From positions 1 through 15,848 of the forward strand of contig JANNKX010000261.1 in the NCBI GenBank assembly GCA_031396505.1: DNA of 15,848 nucleotides. Direction: 5' to 3'. Below are positions 11,515-15,848 of this stretch, one piece after another. This DNA comes from JAAFHS01 sp031396505 (lineage in GTDB: Bacteria > Pseudomonadota > Alphaproteobacteria > Rhodobacterales > Rhodobacteraceae). The first letter of the stretch is position 1, and each line of letters starts with the position of its first letter. The notes under the pieces were generated by a model. It saw only the letters and a list, made by a program, of their open reading frames with translations, was not told where the DNA came from and did no database searches. Both the position numbers and the translations under genes were made by a program.

Positions 11515-12774
11515 CTAGGGCCGGATGGTGCCATCGCCGGTAACAAGGTATTTGAAGCTGGTCAGTTGTTCGGCGCCCACGGGGCCGCGGGCATGCATCT
11601 TGCCGGTGGCGATGCCGATTTCCGCGCCCATGCCAAATTCACCACCATCGGCAAACTGCGTGGATGCGTTGCGCATCAGGATCGCGCTGTCGAGGCGCTG
11701 CATGAAACGTTCGGCGGTGGCGTCGTTTTCGGTGAGGATGCTTTCGGTGTGATTGCTGCCGTAGCGGCGGATATGGGCAATTGCCTCATCGACACCATCC
11801 ACCAGCTTGGCCGCGATGATCATGTCCAGGAATTCATGGCCAAAGTCTTCGGGCGTGGCCTTCACGGTGCCAGGGACCTTCAGTAATTCGCCTTCGGTGC
11901 GCACCTCAACCCCGGCCGCGATCAAATCTTCGATCAGGACGCCCCCGTGTTTGGTATAGAACGGCCAGTCGATCAGCAGGCATTCGGCGGACCCGCAGAC
12001 GCCGGTGCGGCGGGTTTTGGCGTTCAGAACCACGCGGCGCGCCTTTTCCAGATCGGCGTCACGGTCGGCGTAAACATGGCAAATACCCTCAAGGTGGGCG
12101 AATACGGGCACCCGCGCCTCCGATTGTACAAGGCTTACCAACCCCTTGCCCCCGCGCGGCACGATGACGTCGATGAACTGCGTGGCGCGCAGCATGGCCG
12201 ACACCATGTTGCGGTCGCGCGTGGGGATCAGCTGGATCGCGGCGGCGGGCAGGCGGGCCTCGCGCAGGCCCGCGACCATGCAGTCATGGATGACGGTCGA
12301 TGTTTCGAAACTTTCCGATCCGCCGCGCAGGATGACCGCATTGCCGGCCTTCAGGCACAAGGCACCCGCGTCGGCGGTGACATTGGGGCGGGATTCGTAG
12401 ATGACGCCGACGACGCCAAGGGGGGTGGTCACCCGCTGAATGTGCAGGCCATTGGGGCGGTCCCATTCGGCAAGGATGCGCCCCACGGGATCGGGGGCCT
12501 CGGCCACGGTGCGCAAGCCATCGACGATGCCCCGGATGCGGTGTTCGTTCAGCATCAGGCGATCGGTCAGCGCGGGGCTCAGGCCCTTTTCGGCGGCCGC
12601 CCCCAGATCAATGCTGTTGGCATCAAGTATTTCCTGTCGCCGTTCCCAGACAAAATGCGCGGCTGAAATCAGCGCCGCGTACTTGCGTTCCGCAACGGCA
12701 TAGGCCAGTTCCGCCGCCGCCGCGCGCGCCGCTGTGCCGATGTCGGTCATCAGATCTGTCACGCTTCCGTCCAT
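11515..12774 (-). CDS. proA: Gamma-glutamyl phosphate reductase
   Basis: A 419-residue NADPH-dependent glutamate-5-semialdehyde dehydrogenase, the second step of proline synthesis. Landmarks: TPLGVVGVIYESRPNVTADA (about residues 117-136), LCLKAGNAVILRGG (about 139-152), VPRGGKGLV (about 205-213), LEGICHVYADRDAD (about 228-241), the catalytic cysteine C260 in TRRTGVCGSAE, and RYGSNHTESILTEN near the C-terminus. The ATG at 12772-12774 is chosen; GAGGGGAAGG lies just upstream. A GTG at 12838-12840 overlapping the proB stop would translate through a palindrome and add an unlike leader, so it is disfavoured. Third gene of obgE-proB-proA. Confidence 0.96.
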   Translation of the reverse strand: MDGSVTDLMTDIGTAARAAAAELAYAVAERKYAALISAAHFVWERRQEILDANSIDLGAAAEKGLSPALTDRLMLNEHRIRGIVDGLRTVAEAPDPVGRILAEWDRPNGLHIQRVTTPLGVVGVIYESRPNVTADAGALCLKAGNAVILRGGSESFETSTVIHDCMVAGLREARLPAAAIQLIPTRDRNMVSAMLRATQFIDVIVPRGGKGLVSLVQSEARVPVFAHLEGICHVYADRDADLEKARRVVLNAKTRRTGVCGSAECLLIDWPFYTKHGGVLIEDLIAAGVEVRTEGELLKVPGTVKATPEDFGHEFLDMIIAAKLVDGVDEAIAHIRRYGSNHTESILTENDATAERFMQRLDSAILMRNASTQFADGGEFGMGAEIGIATGKMHARGPVGAEQLTSFKYLVTGDGTIRP

Positions 12775-12808
12775 GACCTTCCCCTCTGTCCAAGTATCCC
12801 ACGGGGGT

Positions 12809-12829
12809 CCGGGGGTGTGAAACCCCCGG
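12809..12829. repeat. Perfect 8-bp GC palindrome between proB and proA
   Basis: CCGGGGGT (12809-12816), loop GTGAA, ACCCCCGG (12822-12829), in the 62-bp spacer inside the proB-proA operon. Flanking GGGGGTCC repeats part of the arm. I recall similar 'TATCC...GGGGGTCCGGGGG...CCCCCGG' elements recurring between genes in Rhodobacteraceae. In mRNA the stem could tune proA expression or protect the transcript. No T run follows, so full termination is not expected. Confidence 0.7.
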
Positions 12830-12836
12830 TCCACCT

Positions 12837-13961
12837 TCACATGACCATATCATCCCGGTGAACCAAAGCCGAGCGCCCTGCATATCCCAGGATCGCCACG
12901 ATTTCACCCGAACGATGGCCGGCAATCGCCGTCGCCTCGACCGATGTGTAGCGCACCAAACCCTTGCCCAGAACATCACCTGTCGGCCCGAGGATGGCAA
13001 CCGGATCACCCCTGCCAAACACGCCCGCCACAACCGTCACTCCGGCGGGCAGCAGCGATTTGCCCGCCCGCAGCGCCGCGACCGCGCCCGCATCCAGCCG
13101 CAATTCGCCTTTCGGCTTCATCGCGCTGATCCAGCGCTTGCGCGCGTCTTGCGGATCGCTTTGCGCGACGAACCATGTCCGGGCGGCCCCATTGGCCAGT
13201 GCTGTCAGGGGCCGCAGCACCGAGCCTTCCATGATCGCCATGGCACACCCGCCCGCAACGGCGGTTTTCGCGGCCATCACCTTGGTCTTCATCCCGCCCT
13301 TGGACAGCCCGGAAATCGCATCGCCTGCCATCGCCTCGATTGCCGGTGTGATCGCCTGCACCAGATCGAACCGCTGGGCGGTGGGGTGTTCTTTCGGGTT
13401 GGCGGAATAGAAACCATCGACATCCGACAAAAGGATCAACTGATCAGCACCGACCGTCACGGCGATTTGCGCGGCAAGGCGGTCATTGTCGCCAAAGCGA
13501 ATCTCATCTGTGGCGACGGTGTCGTTTTCATTCACGATCGGCACCACACCCAAACTCAACAACGTTTCCATCGTGGCGCGGGAATTCAGATAGCGCCGCC
13601 GGTCGGTGGTATCTTCCAACGTCACCAGAACCTGCCCGGTGGTGATGCCATGCGGGGCAAGCACCTCTTCATAGGCGCGAGCGAGCTGAATCTGGCCCAC
13701 GGACGCCGCCGCCTGCGATTGTTCAAGGGGCAAAGGCCCGGCAGGGAGTTTTAACACCCGACGTCCAAGGGCAATGGACCCGGATGATACCAGCACCACA
13801 TCGGCGCCCCGTACGCGCGCATCGGCCACGTCGGCGGCAAGCCCCACCAGCCAGTCACGCTTCAACCCGTCAGGCCCTACCAGCAACGCCGAGCCGATCT
13901 TGACGACCAGCCGTTTGGCATCACGGATATCGGGCGCGGTCAGGGGTTTCAGGGCTGCCAT
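12837..13961 (-). CDS. proB: Glutamate 5-kinase with PUA domain
   Basis: A 374-residue glutamate 5-kinase, the first and usually proline-inhibited step of proline synthesis. The amino-acid-kinase domain covers about residues 15-265: LVVKIGSALL, LVSSGSIALGRR, QAAASVGQIQLA, PIVNENDTVATDEIRFGDND with RLAAQIA, LLSDVDGFYSANP, and GGMKTKVMAAKTA. The C-terminal PUA domain follows at about residues 285-374 (SLLPAGVTVVAGVFGRGDPV). The kinase-plus-PUA length is standard. The start ATG at 13959-13961 lies inside the obgE end, a 13-bp overlap, so the two are one transcript. Confidence 0.96.
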   Translation of the reverse strand: MAALKPLTAPDIRDAKRLVVKIGSALLVGPDGLKRDWLVGLAADVADARVRGADVVLVSSGSIALGRRVLKLPAGPLPLEQSQAAASVGQIQLARAYEEVLAPHGITTGQVLVTLEDTTDRRRYLNSRATMETLLSLGVVPIVNENDTVATDEIRFGDNDRLAAQIAVTVGADQLILLSDVDGFYSANPKEHPTAQRFDLVQAITPAIEAMAGDAISGLSKGGMKTKVMAAKTAVAGGCAMAIMEGSVLRPLTALANGAARTWFVAQSDPQDARKRWISAMKPKGELRLDAGAVAALRAGKSLLPAGVTVVAGVFGRGDPVAILGPTGDVLGKGLVRYTSVEATAIAGHRSGEIVAILGYAGRSALVHRDDMVM

Positions 13962-14971
13962 GGGCCTTCTTCCACCTTGGGTGCTGCGGCCTTGATCTGC
14001 GCATGGATGGCACGCAGCACGTCTTGCAGGCCCTGCCCCGACACGCCGGAAATCACGAACACCGGACCGCCGGATGCCTTTTCCAGTGCCTTGCGCCGGG
14101 TGGTGATGGTCTTGGCGTCCAGCGCATCAACCTTGTTCAGCGCGGTAATGCGGGTTTTGTCGCCCAGCTCTTCCGCATAGGCTTCAAGTTCGGTCACGAT
14201 CGTGCGGTAGTCTTTGGTGATCGTGCTCGATGTGCCATCCACCAGATGCAACAGCACCTTGCAGCGTTCGACGTGGGCAAGAAACTGCATCCCCAGGCCC
14301 CGGCCTTCGGAGGCCCCTTCGATCAGGCCTGGAATATCGGCCATCACGAATTCAGTGCCGTCGATGCCCACAACACCAAGGTTGGGCACCAGTGTGGTGA
14401 AGGGATAGTCCGCAATCTTGGGCCGCGCGTTCGATACGGCGGCAAGGAAGGTTGATTTCCCCGCATTAGGCAGGCCAACAAGGCCCGCATCCGCAATCAG
14501 TTTCAGGCGCAGCCAGATCGTGCGTTCAACGCCCTCTTGCCCCGCATTGGCCCGCGCGGGTGCGCGGTTGGTGGATGATTTGAATTGCAGGTTGCCCCAG
14601 CCACCATTGCCGCCGCGCGCAAGCTGCACGCGCTGACCCACGGTGGTCAGATCGGCGATGATCGTCTCTTCATCCTCGTCCAGAATCTCGGTGCCCACCG
14701 GGACTTTCAGGATGATGTCTTCGCCGGTTTTGCCGGTGCGCTGCGCGCCCATGCCGGGCTGGCCGTTCTTGGCAAAGAAATGCTGTTGATAGCGAAAGTC
14801 GATCAGGGTGTTCAACCCTTCGACCGCCTCGGCCCAGACCGACCCGCCATTGCCGCCATCGCCACCATCGGGTCCACCGAACTCGATGAACTTTTCGCGC
14901 CGGAACGACACGCAGCCGCCACCACCGCCGCCCGAGCGGATATAGACTTTGGACAGGTCGAGGAATTTCAT
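13949..14971 (-). CDS. obgE: Obg family GTPase (ribosome assembly)
   Basis: A 340-residue Obg/CgtA GTPase acting in late 50S ribosomal subunit assembly and stress control. The glycine-rich Obg fold covers about residues 1-158 (RSGGGGGGCVSFRREKFIEF, GGPDGGDGGNGGSVW). The G domain shows G1 GLPNAGKS (166-173), G2 YPFTTLVPNLG, G3 DIPGLIEGA (212-220), G4 NKVD (279-282) and G5-like VISGVSG (306-312). The C-terminal tail is short, as usual in alphaproteobacteria. The ATG at 14969-14971 opens the canonical MKFLDLSKVYIRSG; an upstream open frame adds 27 non-family residues. The ribosome site is weak. It overlaps proB. Confidence 0.97.
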   Translation of the reverse strand: MKFLDLSKVYIRSGGGGGGCVSFRREKFIEFGGPDGGDGGNGGSVWAEAVEGLNTLIDFRYQQHFFAKNGQPGMGAQRTGKTGEDIILKVPVGTEILDEDEETIIADLTTVGQRVQLARGGNGGWGNLQFKSSTNRAPARANAGQEGVERTIWLRLKLIADAGLVGLPNAGKSTFLAAVSNARPKIADYPFTTLVPNLGVVGIDGTEFVMADIPGLIEGASEGRGLGMQFLAHVERCKVLLHLVDGTSSTITKDYRTIVTELEAYAEELGDKTRITALNKVDALDAKTITTRRKALEKASGGPVFVISGVSGQGLQDVLRAIHAQIKAAAPKVEEGPWQP

Positions 14972-15005
14972 GGGGTGTGGGCTTTCGGGGATGGGTCCGG
15001 GGTTT

Positions 15006-15034
15006 GCGATACAGGAAGCGGGGCTGTACCTCAA
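15006..15034 (-). promoter_or_regulatory. Putative obgE-proB-proA promoter
   Basis: On the minus strand TTGAGG (15029-15034) and TATCGC (15006-15011) are separated by exactly 17 bp, about 35 bp before the obgE ATG. The match is moderate and would give the operon its own promoter, separate from the orphan gene upstream. Confidence 0.4.
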
Positions 15035-15121
15035 GCGACGTCGGGGGCACAAGCCGCGCTGCGAAGAGCAGGAATAGCTCCGTGTAATGTTAAGTGACGA
15101 GCAGACTTGTTCGCAATCTTG

Positions 15122-15646
15122 TCACGGAATGATGCCTGAATATGTGTCGGTGCCCTCCCAGTCTTCTGGTTTGTCTGGGAACCAGATATAGGCGGCCTCC
15201 ATGAAAGACGTTGCCTTCGTTGTCCACTGGAAGCATGCGTCAACCTGATTTGCAAAGCCAAGCGTCACAAAGCAGTTCATCGCTGACATATGCCGGGCAG
15301 ATACAGCGAATACGTCACGCGTGGTTGGCACCCCATCATCAGAATCTTCAATGTAAAGGTAGGTGCCGATTATGTGTTTAAGATCCAGTGGATCCGGCAG
15401 TGATCTGAGTTTACTCAGATGAGCCCGGACCTCGTGCTGCGGGATGACCGGGCGAAAAAGGTAGGCATCCAGTCGTTCGAATACCCCAAGTACCGACAGT
15501 ATTGCGCAGCAGTCTTTAAACGAGCTGTATTGCGCTGCGGTGTTCAGGTTCGATTCATGGTCGGTGGGCAAATTTAAGATAATCTGGCCCGCCATCCCTT
15601 CGCAAATTGCGACGAGAAGTTTTTGTTCATCGGGTGATAATTTCAA
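15122..15646 (-). CDS. Orphan hypothetical protein, atypical composition
   Basis: A protein of about 174 residues from the proposed TTG start at 15644-15646, which has GGAG 6 nt upstream. GTG at 15656-15658 and ATG at 15593-15595 are alternatives. The frame is open to 15778, but the extra part overlaps the GNAT gene and reads as its shadow. I recognise no family. It begins KLSPDEQKLLVAICEGMAGQ, a helix of regulator-like character, has a central SSFKDCCAILSVLGVFERLD segment and an aromatic-rich C-terminus (ACFQWTTK, AAYIWFPDKPEDWEG). Five cysteines, many Asn, Ser and Thr, and AT-richer codons set it apart from neighbours; no signal or membrane segment is seen. It sits between a GNAT gene and obgE. 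Confidence 0.68.
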   Translation of the reverse strand: MKLSPDEQKLLVAICEGMAGQIILNLPTDHESNLNTAAQYSSFKDCCAILSVLGVFERLDAYLFRPVIPQHEVRAHLSKLRSLPDPLDLKHIIGTYLYIEDSDDGVPTTRDVFAVSARHMSAMNCFVTLGFANQVDACFQWTTKATSFMEAAYIWFPDKPEDWEGTDTYSGIIP

Positions 15647-15686
15647 GAAACGCTCCACTTCCCGGCATGATAGACTTTCAAATCGG

Positions 15687-15848
15687 TCACAACTTCCGGA
15701 TATAGGTCCAGGTTGGCACACGGGCGTTGCGGGCCACGCTGAAGCTTTCGGCATCGCCAAGATATTGGAAGCCTGCATTGGTCAGCACGCGCGCCGATCC
15801 CGGATTATCCTGAAACGCCTCGGCGAACATCGTGCTGTTGCCTTGCGG
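15687..15848 (-). CDS. GNAT-family N-acetyltransferase, C-terminal fragment (cut by window edge)
   Basis: The last 53 codons of an acetyltransferase on the minus strand, entering from the right edge. The text FAEAFQDNPGSARVLTNAGF then QYLGDAESFSVARNARVPTW followed by TYIRKL is the end of a RimJ/RimL-type GNAT domain: the DNPxSxRVLxxxGF block that contacts CoA, then two beta strands. The stop is TGA at 15687-15689. In Rhodobacteraceae I recall a GNAT gene between rpmA and obgE, which fits this position. The substrate is unknown. Confidence 0.87.
   Translation of the reverse strand, partial: PQGNSTMFAEAFQDNPGSARVLTNAGFQYLGDAESFSVARNARVPTWTYIRKL

Noticed and set aside
11947..12666. 239-residue plus-strand frame opposite proA
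   Set aside because: Gly/His/Asp-rich antisense translation over a certain proA gene.
12775..12840. GTG start for proA overlapping the proB stop
   Set aside because: It would translate through the palindrome and add 22 non-family residues; a good ribosome site precedes the ATG at 12772-12774.
14972..15052. N-terminal extension of ObgE
   Set aside because: Obg proteins begin with M-K-F-L-D at the start of the glycine-rich fold; the extension is Pro/Arg-rich and covers the likely promoter.

Overview
The window looks like chromosomal DNA of an alphaproteobacterium, most probably a marine Rhodobacteraceae (Roseobacter-group) species. The base composition is GC-rich. The gene set fits that family: the ChpT phosphotransferase of the CckA-ChpT-CtrA relay, an obgE-proB-proA operon following a GNAT gene, an olsB-olsA ornithine-lipid pair, a DUF3553 protein, and an ureD-ureA-ureB...ureC urease operon. 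I see no rRNA, tRNA, CRISPR array, transposase, integrase or phage gene. Identifications come from reading the protein sequences against remembered families; no search was run.

Left third (1-3414, minus strand): a urease operon read right to left, ureD, ureA, ureB, then ureC, which leaves the window after 31 codons. Between ureB and ureC lie three genes that are not urease components: a Tat-exported cyclase/formamidase-like protein, an AhpD/carboxymuconolactone-decarboxylase-like protein, and a Met-rich small protein of the kind often mislabelled 'antifreeze protein'. A 270-bp gap beside ureC holds a possible 42-residue membrane peptide on the opposite strand.

3415-4991 (plus): divergent from ureD is a guanidinobutyrase/agmatinase-family ureohydrolase, overlapped by a VOC/glyoxalase-fold gene. 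The ureohydrolase would release urea and the urease would hydrolyse it, so the divergent pair reads as a nitrogen-scavenging unit. A 21-bp dyad sits in the shared intergenic region.

5197-8793: a secreted protein of unknown function and a small cupin (minus) diverge from an UPF0303 (haem-degrading-domain) gene overlapped by a RutR-like TetR regulator (plus). The regulator converges on a TrmJ-like RNA methyltransferase (minus), with both stop codons inside one CTAG. A divergent ThiE-like protein follows.

8858-11403: olsA and olsB (minus, 4-bp overlap) make ornithine lipids. A DUF3553 gene (minus) diverges from chpT (plus) with only 23 bp between start codons.

11404-15848 (minus): two related palindromes separate chpT from proA. 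The run obgE-proB-proA supplies an Obg ribosome-associated GTPase and the first two enzymes of proline synthesis. Upstream of obgE lies an orphan gene of unusual composition, then the C-terminus of a GNAT acetyltransferase cut by the window edge.

The most notable observations are the interrupted urease operon, the urease-ureohydrolase pairing with a candidate operator, the paired palindromes after chpT, and the orphan gene placed in the otherwise familiar GNAT-obgE interval. I did not find strong evidence for a wholly new multi-gene system.
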